Source: Anagrus nilaparvatae | Taxonomy: Eukaryota; Arthropoda; Insecta; Hymenoptera; Mymaridae | Assembly: GCA_022575985.1 (NCBI GenBank) | Contig: JAKSXM010000238.1 | Span: 10,000,001 to 10,064,000 of the forward strand | DNA: 64,000 nucleotides | Direction: 5' to 3' | Part shown: positions 1-10,900 of the stretch, piece after piece | Position numbering within the stretch: position 1 is the first letter of the stretch | Layout: every line of letters starts with the position of its first letter | Program-made: the position numbers and the translations under genes | The notes under the pieces: model-generated | Databases searched by the model: none | The model's input: only the letters and a program-made list of their open reading frames with translations | Told to the model about the DNA's origin: nothing

Positions 1-2
1 TT

Positions 3-2762
3 AAAGTTATTGAATCAGATCAGAATTTCCAACGATTCTTATGGCGTGGAAAAGACCGCTCATCGCCGCCAAAAGTATACAAAATGACCTCCTTAATATT
101 TGGCTCAAAAAGCTCGCCTTGTAGTGCAAATTATGTAAAAAATAGGAACGCGGATTTATTTATTAATGAATTCCCGGAATCCGCGAATGCAATAAAAACA
201 TGTACATACGTAGATGACTATTTAGAGTCACTTGATTCAGTAGACGAAGCTAAAAAGAGAATTAGGGAAGTCACACATATAAACGCGCATGCAAATTTTA
301 AAATGCATGAGTGGGTCAGTAATAGCCCTGAAATTGGTAAAAAGTCAAATAAAATTAACTTGCAAACTACAGGTACAGACAAGGCGCTAGGTTTACAGTG
401 GGACACAAGTACAGATATGTTAAGTTTTACAATGCGCATGGAAAAGGTAGCACGAATAAGCGATAAAACACGTGATAATCCTACGAAACGCCAAGTTTTA
501 AGCGCGTTAATGTCTTTCTATGATCCTCTTGGATTTTTAAATCCCTATACTGTTAGGGCTAGAATACTTTTACAAGATATATGGAGACGAGGAACAGACT
601 GGGACGAGACCTTAGACGAAATTGATGCGAAAGAATGGAGGGCATGGTTGACAGACTTACCAAAAACACGCGATTGCAAAATCCCACGTTGTTTATTTGA
701 ATTTGACTACAAACCAGTGTCAGTGGAACTACACATTTTTTGCGATGCCAGTGAAAAAGCTTATGCAGCTGTTGCTTATTCGCGAGCCATTTACCGTAAT
801 GGGCATATCAATATGAGAATAATAGCAAGCAAAAGCTATGTGGCTCCACTGAAACCGCTTTCCATACCCAGACTAGAGTTACAGGCTGCATTAGTAGGAG
901 CTAGGCTTGCATCTTCGATAATAAAAGAGTCTCAAATCCCCTTTAATCGGCGAATATATTGGACTGACTCTAGAACGGTTCTTTGTTGGATACGCACGGA
1001 TCCTCGTTCGTACAATAAATTTGTGCAGCATAGGTTGGGAGAGTTAGACGAATTAACTGGGGCAAGCTTATGGCGTTGGGTTGCCACAGATCATAATCCT
1101 GCCGACGTGGCTACTAAAGTTAAAGACTTAGATTTAGGACCCGAGGGGCTCTGGCAGAGAGGTCCGGAATTTTTGAGTAAAGATGAAAGTTTATGGCCTA
1201 TACAGCCCGAAATTTCTAAAAAAGAACAGGAACTTAAGCAGCGGGTCGAAGCGAAGTCGGTTGTTTTAACTATGTACGTGCGGGACTTGCTTTTACCGGA
1301 TCCAAAGGGGTGCTCAAAATGGTTAACATTGTTGAGAGCAACTTCTCGAGTAAGGGTAGCCTCAGATAAGCTCCTAGGGTGGTCAAATCGTGAAATAGAG
1401 GTAGAAGATTTGAGTAAAGCAGAAAACCGCTGGTATAAAGAAGTCCAAGCAGAATATTTCTCACGTGAAATAAAATGTATAAATAAATATGAGTCTTTGC
1501 CTAAAGATAGTTGTATAGCCCAATTTATGCCTTATTTGGATGCGAATGGTCTATTGCGTGTGGGAGGAAGAGTTTCAAAGTTAGAGGGGGTGTCTAGTTT
1601 TCAGAGACACCCATTGATTTTACATGGCCTACATCCCGCGGTTCGGCTTCTCATAGCCCATTTTCACGCATTATATAACCATGCTAATACCGAGACCGTT
1701 TTAAATGAGTTAAAGCAATCCTTTTGTATAGTCAGGTTAAGAGTAACCTTAAAAACCATAGTAAGTCATTGCCCGTTGTGTCAACTAAAGAGGTCAATGC
1801 CCACCATACCACCAATGGCTGAGTTGCCGGCTGCAAGGCTAGCCCATGGGACAAACCCCTTTTCTCATTGCGGAATTGATTATTTTGGGCCTTTAACCGT
1901 AACCATTGGGAGACGTCGAGAAAAACGGTGGGGAGTACTATTCACGTGTTTAACGATGCGAGCAGTACATCTTGAAATAGCAGATACTTTGTCAGCCGAT
2001 TCGACAATCATGGCGATCCAAAGAATGACGGCTCGTAGGGGACAGCCTTCGGTTTTTTATTCAGATAACGGAACAAATTTAAGAGGTGCCTGCGAGGAAT
2101 TAAAACAGGCTGTCGCCGCGTTAGATCAAAACATTTTAAAAGAATATGGAAATAACGTAGGTTCAAAGTGGAAATTTATTCCCCCAGCAGCACCACACAT
2201 GGGAGGTGCGTGGGAATCTCTAGTTAAAAGCGTAAAACGAGCAATTTACGCTATTTTAAACTGCCAATCTCCTCGAGAAGAGGTTTTACGTACGGTTTTT
2301 GCAGAAGCAGAACACACAGTAAATTCACGTCCCCTAACGTGTGTTTCGTCCGATCCTGAAGACCCAGAAGCCATAACGCCTAATCATCTGTTATTCGGAG
2401 CGTCTTCTCGAGGAATGTTATCTCGTAGGTATGAAATGATCGAGGGAAGCCCTCGTAAACAGTGGTATTTTGCGCAAAGACTAGCGGATGATTTTTGGCA
2501 TCGTTGGAAAAAAGAATACCTTCCTACATTGCTTCCCCGTGCAAAATGGACTTCCGAAAATCCTCAACTTAAAGTCGGAGATATTGTAATTGTTTGTGAT
2601 AACCAATTGCCTCGAAATATATGGCGTAAAGGTATAATCCAAGAGGTAAAACCAGGGGCAGATGGGAGAGTAAGATGCGCTCTAGTTAAGACCACGACGG
2701 GAATTTTGACTCGTCCGGTTTCTAAACTTATAAGATTAGATTTAGCGTCTGGGATTAACTAA
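3..2762 (+). CDS. BEL/Pao pol polyprotein, C-terminal part (RT, RNase H, integrase)
   Basis: The frame is open from base 3; a methionine at 84 is internal, because the codons before it read as typical Pao reverse transcriptase. Counting residues from that methionine: RT catalytic box YVDD at 42-45; RNase H region at about 215-345, with FCDAS (D221), PRLELQA (E265) and WTDS (D295); an HHCC integrase zinc finger ending in CPLC (563-566); the integrase core with GIDYFGP (D599), YSDNGTN (D661) and AWESL (E711); and a basic C-terminal domain of the kind that follows Pao integrases. The product copies element RNA into DNA and integrates it. The N-terminal fingers of RT, protease and Gag are outside the window. 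All visible catalytic residues are present, so the enzyme part may be functional. Confidence 0.93.
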   Translation, partial: KVIESDQNFQRFLWRGKDRSSPPKVYKMTSLIFGSKSSPCSANYVKNRNADLFINEFPESANAIKTCTYVDDYLESLDSVDEAKKRIREVTHINAHANFKMHEWVSNSPEIGKKSNKINLQTTGTDKALGLQWDTSTDMLSFTMRMEKVARISDKTRDNPTKRQVLSALMSFYDPLGFLNPYTVRARILLQDIWRRGTDWDETLDEIDAKEWRAWLTDLPKTRDCKIPRCLFEFDYKPVSVELHIFCDASEKAYAAVAYSRAIYRNGHINMRIIASKSYVAPLKPLSIPRLELQAALVGARLASSIIKESQIPFNRRIYWTDSRTVLCWIRTDPRSYNKFVQHRLGELDELTGASLWRWVATDHNPADVATKVKDLDLGPEGLWQRGPEFLSKDESLWPIQPEISKKEQELKQRVEAKSVVLTMYVRDLLLPDPKGCSKWLTLLRATSRVRVASDKLLGWSNREIEVEDLSKAENRWYKEVQAEYFSREIKCINKYESLPKDSCIAQFMPYLDANGLLRVGGRVSKLEGVSSFQRHPLILHGLHPAVRLLIAHFHALYNHANTETVLNELKQSFCIVRLRVTLKTIVSHCPLCQLKRSMPTIPPMAELPAARLAHGTNPFSHCGIDYFGPLTVTIGRRREKRWGVLFTCLTMRAVHLEIADTLSADSTIMAIQRMTARRGQPSVFYSDNGTNLRGACEELKQAVAALDQNILKEYGNNVGSKWKFIPPAAPHMGGAWESLVKSVKRAIYAILNCQSPREEVLRTVFAEAEHTVNSRPLTCVSSDPEDPEAITPNHLLFGASSRGMLSRRYEMIEGSPRKQWYFAQRLADDFWHRWKKEYLPTLLPRAKWTSENPQLKVGDIVIVCDNQLPRNIWRKGIIQEVKPGADGRVRCALVKTTTGILTRPVSKLIRLDLASGIN

Positions 2763-2802
2763 TTTAGTATGAACATCCGGGATGTACATACGGGGGGGAG
2801 AA

Positions 2803-3478
2803 TGTTAAATAAATATTTTTGTAAATAATTTCTATGTAAATAATTCTATAAAGTTTAGCTCGGCCGATAAGCAGGTTTTTTACACCATCAGGCCCTTAAA
2901 TAGTCTCTCATAGTTTAAGTATATATTCTTCTTTGTTTTAACTAAGATTTGTCGCGCATGCCTTTCTAATTAGAAAAGTATGCGTGATATAATGTATAAA
3001 AGTCAAATATACGATCGAACACATTTTTACGCGTCATTAAGTCAGTAATTGATTGGTTTTGCTGTTGATCATATCGTATGTTTTTTCATTGTCAAAATTT
3101 GTTGTGAAAGTGGTGAAAATTGAAAATTGGAAAAGTTAGTTGTGTTAAAAAAGTCAGTGGTCGATTTTCTGTAAAATTTGGTTAAAGTTTTGTAAGGGTT
3201 TGGCCAAACCGGACGACGTGTAGTCGTCCACGAGGAATAAGTGTTTCCTCAGACGCCTAGTGAGCGTCAGTCTTTCGGCGTGCTAAAGGCTGCCATTTTT
3301 GTTCATTGTAAAGTCAGGTATTTATAGTTGTTAAGGAGTGAATGTGGATGTCTGTGTGAGAAATTTCATTTATTTAAACAACAAAACCAATCGGTCCTTT
3401 TAAGGACCACCATATAAGTAGAACGAAGAACAACTAATTATGCATGCTCTTGCACTGGAGCTTTAACGTAAATTAACA
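2803..3478 (+). repeat. probable 3' LTR of the BEL/Pao element
   Basis: It begins TGTTAAATA directly after the polypurine tract CGGGGGGGAGAA. It holds a TATA box (TATAAAAG, 2995-3002) and a run of stem-loops between 3197 and 3289. A GGTCCTTTTAAGGACC palindrome lies near 3393-3408. The end at 3478 (AACA) is a guess based on TGTT...AACA symmetry; an earlier end near 3384 is also possible. The second LTR is not in the window, so the length cannot be confirmed. Confidence 0.6.
2995..3002 (+). promoter_or_regulatory. TATA box in LTR
   Basis: TATAAAAG lies about 190 bases into the LTR, where the U3 promoter is expected. It is preceded by a short AT hairpin (GCATGCCTTTC...AGTATGC). It would start the genomic RNA of the element. 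Confidence 0.5.
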
Positions 3479-5213
3479 AATGACTTAATTAAAAGTAATA
3501 TAAGAAAGAAATTAAGAAATATTAGTTTGAACAGAGAAAGAGAGAGAGAGAGAGAGAGAATGTAAACCACAAATATCCTTTGTTAGATATATTCAATAGT
3601 GCGGATCATATAATTTCTATCTCGTTCTTACTCTGAAATCGATAAATGATTTCCTATTATTTATTTATTCATGTGTAATATCTTCTGAGTTCTAAGTTTT
3701 ATTGTGAATTTAATCTAATTTCTTTAAGATTTAATTATTTATAGAATTTTTTTTCTATGTATTTTGTGTTTAGGTTTATAACAGAGGTGTGTGGTTACCC
3801 GGATTATCGGGTACTTAACCTTAAAGTTGGGATTTTTTTCGGATCGAATTTGGGGTAAACCCAAAAATTTTTTATCTGCTAGTAAAATTATCAAAAATAC
3901 AAAATTCCCTAACTGCATGATTCTATGCATATTTTTTATAAAACGTTTTTTTAACCAAGTAATTTTAAATGAAATGTAAAATTGGATTTTTAATCTTAAA
4001 TGCATGGCCAGGGAAATTTTCAATTTAAAACGATACCTGCGACCTCTTTCAAAAAAATTTCGGTGTAACCCCAAGCCAGACCCAAATTAAAGCAAAAAAA
4101 ACCCAAGCCTAATCCGACCAAAAATTTGATCCAAGATTTGAACCCCTTGTTTAAAATTATGCAATTAAAAACAAAAAAAATTAGCCTTAACTATTTTACT
4201 TAAAATGGTAAACAATGCTTCTAAAAATATTAAAAACAAGTCAACAGGTACAGTTTTCCTTGTCCCAACCCTTTACAACAACAAAAAAAAACTACTATCA
4301 AATAATAAATTCAAGCTCACAAAAAAAAAACCTTCATTCTTAAAAAAGCTCCCATATAATAACAAACATCTCGTCAACAAAATTTGACCCGCACGTCACT
4401 TAAAAAAGGAACTAAATTTTCATCAAAAAAATCTATTGTTTTAATGAAAAATGTACCATAGACTCTTAAAAAAAATGTCTACATTAGTTTTCTATAAAAA
4501 AAAGTCATGTTAAAAAATACAATAGAAATTTATATTGTTTTTATATTCAGTCGAGTTAACACAAACACGCAGTATAAATAATAATAATAATAAAGATGGC
4601 AGTTATATTTCTCTCTTCTCTTGGCATTGTGTTTTAGAGAATTAGTTGAAGTTTTCCTACATAATTAATTAGACAGTTTTAACGTTCATTGTGGCTTACA
4701 TTATTATATTAATCTTTTATACGTATGTGTGTGTATATGTGTGTGTGCGTGTGTATGTGTGTAATTAATTAAAATTATTTTGGTTCCTCAATGAGGAACC
4801 ATTGTGATAGGCCAAATTTTGATTTTTGATTTTTTGGCATATAAGCACGTTTTGGGACCTGAGAAAGCTAAAAAACCAGTTTTAAAAAAAGTATGTATGT
4901 GTGTGTGTGTGTGTGTATGTAACCGATGAAATTTCACAACCATTATGGAATTAAGACCTAATTTTTTTTTCAAAAATTTTTTTATCAAAAAAGCTCGAAG
5001 TACTTTTTTTTTTTTCTTTTTGAACATAGTACGTAATTTATTTCTATGAAAGTACTAGTTTTATAAAGTTTGTTTATAGTCATTTTTGGATCTGATACCG
5101 AATTTTTTCAAAATTGTTTTCTTAAAATTAAAAGAACAAAAAAATTAAAAAAACTGCAATATTTTTTTTTTTACGTGGTTCATATGAATATTTGTCACTG
5201 CTTGAGGAACCGT
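3479..5213. other. gene-free AT-rich stretch with microsatellites
   Basis: No credible gene. It holds a (GA)n tract at about 3534-3560, an AAT tract near 4577-4592, (GT)n tracts at about 4719-4763 and 4895-4917, and a perfect 9-bp-arm hairpin GGTTCCTCA/TGAGGAACC at 4782-4800. The stretch 3788-4125 shares phrases (GGTTACCCG, ATTAAAGCAAAAAA, ATCCGACC) with the repeat at 12.5-13.0 kb and is probably a decayed member of that family. Short open frames here are low-complexity. Confidence 0.6.
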
Positions 5214-5613
5214 ACCCGGGCGAGAAACGTTTCACGCAAATCGAACGTACTTAACCGTATTTTTCATTTTGCTCATTTATTTTTTGTAAGAAGTTTTTTT
5301 TAAAAAAACTAAAAATATAACTTTAATCGTCACTATTTGTTTTATCTATATGCATAATATAAAGACATTTGAACAATTAGTTTTTGAGAAAAATTACGAA
5401 AAATTAAAGTATCGATTACTTTGAAATAAAATCAATTTTTTCAAAAACTAATTGTTCAAATGTCTTTATATTATGCATATAGATAAAACAAATAGTGACG
5501 ATTAAAGTTATATTTTTAGTTTTTTTAAAAAAAACTTCTTACAAAAAATAAATGAGCAAAATGAAAAATACGGTTAAGTACGTTGGATTTGCGTGAAACG
5601 TTTCTCGACCGGG
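5214..5613. repeat. near-perfect long inverted repeat (fold-back)
   Basis: Left arm about 5214-5396 and right arm about 5434-5613 are reverse complements over roughly 180 bases with very few differences. The spacer is about 40 bases. The outer ends read CCCGGGCGAGAAACG and CGTTTCTCGACCGGG. The high arm identity in such AT-rich DNA implies recent formation or gene conversion between arms. There is no coding content. Confidence 0.85.
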
Positions 5614-6398
5614 TAGTGTTGATAATTTGGCAGCGTTTTTTTTTTTATTTTGAACTGACCAAATTTTTTTTTAAAGGAAAAAATAAAACGATCAATAATG
5701 ATTTATATCTTGAAGGAAAAAGGGTATTCAATGACATAAATTATTGAGAGAATGATATAGAGATGTTCTTAGTTATAAAGTTTTTTTTTAGGGGCTATTG
5801 ATGATGACAAGAAAGAAACCTTTAACTCAAAGTGTACGTTCCCTGAGGTAAGAAAACACTTTTTCGTTAAAGGCTCTCTCTATTTTTTTTAGAAAAATTT
5901 ATACCAAAGATTTATTTATTTTCTATGTACACAGAAAAAAATATGGCCTTTGGTTAAGTGGTTTTTCTGAACTTGATTGGTTAGATGATGGTAAACTTTT
6001 CAATTGGAAATTTCAGAGAGAAAATATTCACTTTTGTCCTAAATCAAAACTACAAAAAATTTTTTGCAGTGTATATTTACAGAAAAGTAAAAAAGCTAAA
6101 TAAAATTTTTATATGTTTACACTAAAGCATAAAAATCATAAACCATAAAAAATCTAATATGTTAGCTTTTTTTGATGTGTCATAACAATAAAAAGCATTT
6201 AACATTATAAGAGCAATAATTTTAATGTCCAATATAGAGCCGAGTTAAAATCACAATATCTTAAATAAACAGCAGTTAAATACATACAATAGAAGCAATA
6301 TTGTGCCAAAATTTATTTAATCAGTGTATAGACGTATCTCAATAATAATTAGATAGTCTAATTTAAGGTGAACCCCAAATCACTGTAGGATTACTTAC
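5614..6398. other. intergenic AT-rich sequence
   Basis: I see no gene, RNA or clear repeat in this stretch, only A/T homopolymer runs. Confidence 0.5.
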
Positions 6399-6820
6399 AC
6401 TGTAAAAAGTAACTTTCTTAGATTTACAAAAAAAATAGAATTTTTTCGAAAAATTAGTGAATTTTCAAAAATTTTGTAAATATTCGATAAAAATCGTAAA
6501 TTTATTAAATTTAGAATATTATTGAAAAATTCGAGAATTTTGATTTTTTTTAGTGATTTTACTAAAAAAGTTGCAAGTTCATAACTACTTTTCGAAAATT
6601 TACAACTATTTATGTAAATTTTCGAAAAAAAATTGTAAATTATCAATTTTTCTTGCGAATTCACAAAAAAAAATCGAGAAAACTCAAACTTTTTGTTAAT
6701 ATACTAAATTTAGTAAATATACCATTTTTTTCGAATATTTGCAAATTTTTTTGAAAAATTACTAATTTTTCGAAAATGTTCTAATTTTTTTGTTAATATA
6801 AGAAAGTTACTTTTTACAGT
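6399..6820. repeat. fold-back/MITE element, copy 1
   Basis: The terminal inverted repeat is ACTGTAAAAAGTAACTTTCT at the left and its complement at the right (end 6820). The interior is also loosely self-complementary, so the whole 422 bases can fold back. A second copy lies at about 48267-48686 on the same strand. The 89-codon minus-strand open frame inside is a by-product of the low-complexity interior. No transposase is present, so it is a non-autonomous element. The target duplication is unclear. Confidence 0.85.
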
Positions 6821-7619
6821 ATATATAAAAGTTATCAGTTTATACTGATAAGGTTAGTTTATAGTCAACATCAATTAACATTGATATGCTAATATAAGAG
6901 CTTAGTCGGTACCATCTTATATATATTTCAGTATCTCGGTGCTAGAATATATCGGTAATAGATTAATTTTATGCTTTTTAAAGTTAATGAGCTTCTTTGT
7001 TTTAGCGCATAAATTTATAAAATTTAAGCAATAAAAATTTATACATTTTTTGCTGGGCTTTCATTTTCAAAACCGGACGATTCGAGCGAAAATAAATTTA
7101 TGTACACCAAACCTATAACACCCAACTATATTATATTATAACGTCCGGTTGATATAAACTGTGTTTGTGTGTGCGAATGGTTTTATGAGATCAACAGCTG
7201 AAAAACGCCCCTTGTATACTTACGTTTTCACGCTTTTAAACTGTACTATGTGTTGGGTGCTGGTATATGAAAAAAACATAAATGATCGGTTTTCAACTTT
7301 TTTTTTTAGTAATAAATTTATGTTTTTTGAGTTTTATTTACTGGATAATTGTTATCGAATACGAATATATGTGACTTAGTTATATTAGGAAAATTTAATT
7401 TTAGCTGCAATTTTTGAAATTTTTGAAATATATTTTTGTTAGTGACTTGTAAAATATTGAAATTTGCAATTAATTTGGACGCATTGGATAAGCAAACGCC
7501 CATGTGACCTCATTAAAAATTGCTTAGTTGCAATAATCCTTACCACATATAAATTATCTAAAATCTTTAAAATAAAAAAAAGACAGTCAAAAAAATTTTT
7601 TTAGATTTTTGCTTTTTTC
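6821..7619. other. intergenic sequence with short inverted repeat
   Basis: No gene. A 9-bp inverted repeat, AACCGGACG at about 7071 and CGTCCGGTT at about 7141, brackets 61 bases and may be the remains of a small element. Confidence 0.4.
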
Positions 7620-7944
7620 AATAGTATATTTGCGACTCGTGTCCAGAGAAGTATAGAATGGCCCAAATGGCCAATACCACGCGTAAATTAGTTGGTCAAC
7701 TGCGTTCTTGGGCATTTATTATTTATGGACAGGTACTGTATTTTATGTGTCAATGGCAAAAAACACGTCTTTGCCGGACTCGCAGCGGTCGAGAAATATG
7801 CGCTTTCTCGCCACCCTTCTCTATAAATAAATAAAGAATTACCCAATTCGCAGTTTACCAGCCACGGTATCGCCTCGGATGGTAAAATACAACACTTTGG
7901 GCTATTTTTTACTTTACTGGACACGGGCTCGTAAAATACTATTT
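7620..7944. repeat. MITE with about 45-bp terminal inverted repeats
   Basis: The left end (from AATAGTAT, then CGTGTCCAG and GGCCCAAA) is the reverse complement, with some mismatches, of the right end (GGGCTATTTT, CTGGACACGGGCTCG, ATACTATT). Total about 325 bases. Related end sequence recurs at 25811-25860, so this is a dispersed non-autonomous DNA element family. The 78-codon frame inside has no recognisable protein features. Confidence 0.7.
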
Positions 7945-10900
7945 ACGTCCTGAATTAGTACAGTGAAAAAAAAATTCCGATTGTAGTAACCAAAATTTTT
8001 TTCCTAAGTTTTATACGATTTTAAATGTCTTAAAAAGTAAAAAAGGTTTAAAAAAGAATGAATTTCACTCATTTAAAATGTAAGCAGAGCGGCATGGATG
8101 GAACTTATAAAAAAAAAATTTTTGGTCCAAAATGAAAAATTTTTTTTCTTCAACTTTTCTTTAGGTTTCATGTCGTCTCGTGCAACCATTTAGAATAAAA
8201 AAATTCCGTTTCCAAAACCGGGATTCTTGTAGAGGCAACCAAATTTTTTTTCTAGATAACTAGATGCTAATTTATATTCCTAAAACCTAGAATAACCGAT
8301 AAAAGTGACATAAAATTCATGCTCTAAATACCTATATTTTAAAAATTATTACAGATGGTGGTTAATCTGTTAAATTTCAAGTAAAGTAAAAAACATATTT
8401 ACTTTTTTATTTTTAAAAAAATTGGTCAAAGGTCAAAAAGTGAATATATTTTAATTACGGCGAGACCACCAAATAGTTTTCGTTTTTTTGTCACTGATAA
8501 AAAAAAATTATGTATGCAATTTCAGGTATAAGAATGCCCTAAATCGCAATTCATAATTCTCAGATTTTCGTCAGATTCAATGTCAACATTTATTTTGACT
8601 ATTCATAAATAAACCCGAAACAAGATTCCAATGTAAAGGTCATTTAGAAAACAAATCATTCCATATTATTATTTTAAAATTCAGAATTCAACTTCCTAAA
8701 AAGTAAATATAAAAAATTTTGTTTTTTTAATTCATACATTTCTAAGAATTTCAAAATATAAATTCGTAAATCAAAAAAAATGCAAAAATTCATTCTGTCT
8801 TCTCTCACTTACATATTTTTCTAAGAAAATTTTTGTTATTTACATCTGTGTGTGTGAAAAAAATAAAATTTAATCCAAGAATGTGTGAGTTGAAAAAAAA
8901 TAAGAAAGTTATTTTATCATAATATAAAATCTATAAAAATTCTCTCTGCCTTTTCTAAAAAAATATTTTTTATCAATAAAACCGAACTAAAGTAAATTGT
9001 AAATGAATTATTTAAAAAAGCAAAAATTTTAAAATGTAAATTAAAAAAAACAATTGAAAAAGTTTCAATTATTTATACAAAGAAAAAACTATTTTCCTTT
9101 AAAAAGAAATTAAAAAATGTAGAGAAAAATTTTCTGATAAGTAAACATTGTTTAAAAAAATAAAATTAAAATAACATTTATCTTTATTTTAAAAAAATCG
9201 AACAAATCACGTTGAATGAACAAAAAATATTCTTTTTTACCATTAAAAAGAGGGCGTATTTATTTTTAAAAAAAAAAGGTTACCACCTCCTTATTTCCAT
9301 GTGTCTTCCGTTTTAAGAAAATTGATAGCAACTCAACAAGTTTTTTAAAATATAGGATTATTTTCCCAAACCCACGCCCTTTTTAAGCGGATTACTTAAC
9401 CTCAAAATTTTACATATGTTTAAATTATATTCGAATAATAATAATAATAATAATGTTCATTAGTAACCTGAAAGCTTTTTTTTAAATGTGTTGAAAAAGA
9501 TTTGCCTCGAAGCTAAAAAGAGTAGAGAAGAGCGAGCTAATGAGAGAAAGAAATGTGATTTGACGATATGATGCCGGAAGGAAAAAAGCTTTTTGGATTA
9601 GCTTTCATTTTATTAAAAAAAGAAAATACTTTCGTACGTGTAAAAATTTTTAAATGAAATATATATTTTTTTTAAAATGAATTTATTACTTTGCTTTTAA
9701 TGAAATATGTGAATTTTTAAATAATTTATTTTTTTTATCTGAAATAAATAAAAATCGATATCAGGTAATTTAAAATGAAATCTTTAAAATAATATAAAAT
9801 AAAAGAGTAATTTGTATTTGATTGAAAATCAAAAGTTGCATTATTCTTTTGTGTTTATGGATGTATGTGTGTGTACATTAGACTGGTAGTTATTTCGAAA
9901 ATTTTATTATATTAAAAAATGACAGCCAAAAATTGGGCCTGTTTTGAACAACAACAAAAATTTACGAAATTTTGGCTTAATTTCGACCATTTAAAATTAT
10001 CATCCCATAACATCACTTTAAAAACTTATTTTTGATACCTTGAAAATTAAAAATCAGTAAAAAAATTTTAAAATTCAATCCAGACCAGAGTACCCAAACA
10101 GTACCCAATAAAAACATCATTAAATTCAATAATACTAAAAATTTATTTAAATACAATCTAATAAACTGTATTTAAATACAAACCCAAAGTTATCAAGAAA
10201 TTTGTCGAACTAAAAATAAAATATAAAAAAAGGATATAAATAATATGCTCATTGCGCGCAAACCCATTATCCTGAACGACAAAAGTGGCCATATCATAGA
10301 AGATAACGAGCGACATTTATGACACTATTAACTTTATTATTACGCGAGAGAGGAGAGAGCTTTCGACTATTATGGACTTAGCTTTTTTTTATAATCTCAA
10401 TATTACATGCAACTCGTATAGCTTTTTTTTTCTTTTTTATTATTATTGTTATGTACTAAAAAAATGGGGGAGAGAAGGAAAATTAATGAGTATGTATTGG
10501 ATTTCAATTAATTGATTTATTAAATTTTATGGATATGTGGAAAAAAGTTTATTATTTTTATTTGTGATAAAATGTATATGGAGCTTTTCAGGTATTTATG
10601 ATTTTTTCAAATGTTTTTTGAAAGTAGTATATTATGATCCATGGTCGAAAAAAAATAAAGATTCAAATAATAATTACCATGATTTCTTTAACATGACTAA
10701 CTCCAGATGGTAGAATATAAACTGGTACATACCTTTTTAAAGGCCAAGTTTCAGATACAATTTTTATTCGTCGTAATAAAAAGAATATATCTTTCTAAAC
10801 ATCGGCCAAAAATAACGTACTTTTCGACCACTTTACGTTTAAAAAATTTTATAAAATCACGAAATAAATTTCTTGGCCATAAATAAGAATGCCCCAAGTG

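Larger units (their letters stand above)
1..3478 (+). mobile_element. BEL/Pao LTR retrotransposon, 3' part
   Basis: A single open pol frame enters from the left window edge and is followed by a G-rich polypurine tract (2791-2802) and a probable 3' LTR. Domain order (reverse transcriptase, RNase H, integrase zinc finger, integrase core, C-terminal domain) and sequence style are those of the BEL/Pao superfamily. The 5' LTR, gag and protease lie outside the window. The visible frame has no stop or frameshift, so this copy may be young. The right boundary is uncertain: I chose an AACA end near 3478 to match the TGTT start at 2803, but no target duplication can be tested without the left end. Confidence 0.85.

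Noticed and set aside
218..439. Minus-strand open frames inside the BEL/Pao pol gene (also 1270-1464)
   Set aside because: Shadows of the pol frame.
3739..4074. 111-codon minus-strand frame near the BEL/Pao LTR
   Set aside because: Lies in a decayed repeat related to the 12.5-kb element and has no protein features.
6395..6664. 89-codon minus-strand open frame
   Set aside because: Lies wholly inside the fold-back element and is made of repeated low-complexity Ile/Phe/Lys/Asn codons.
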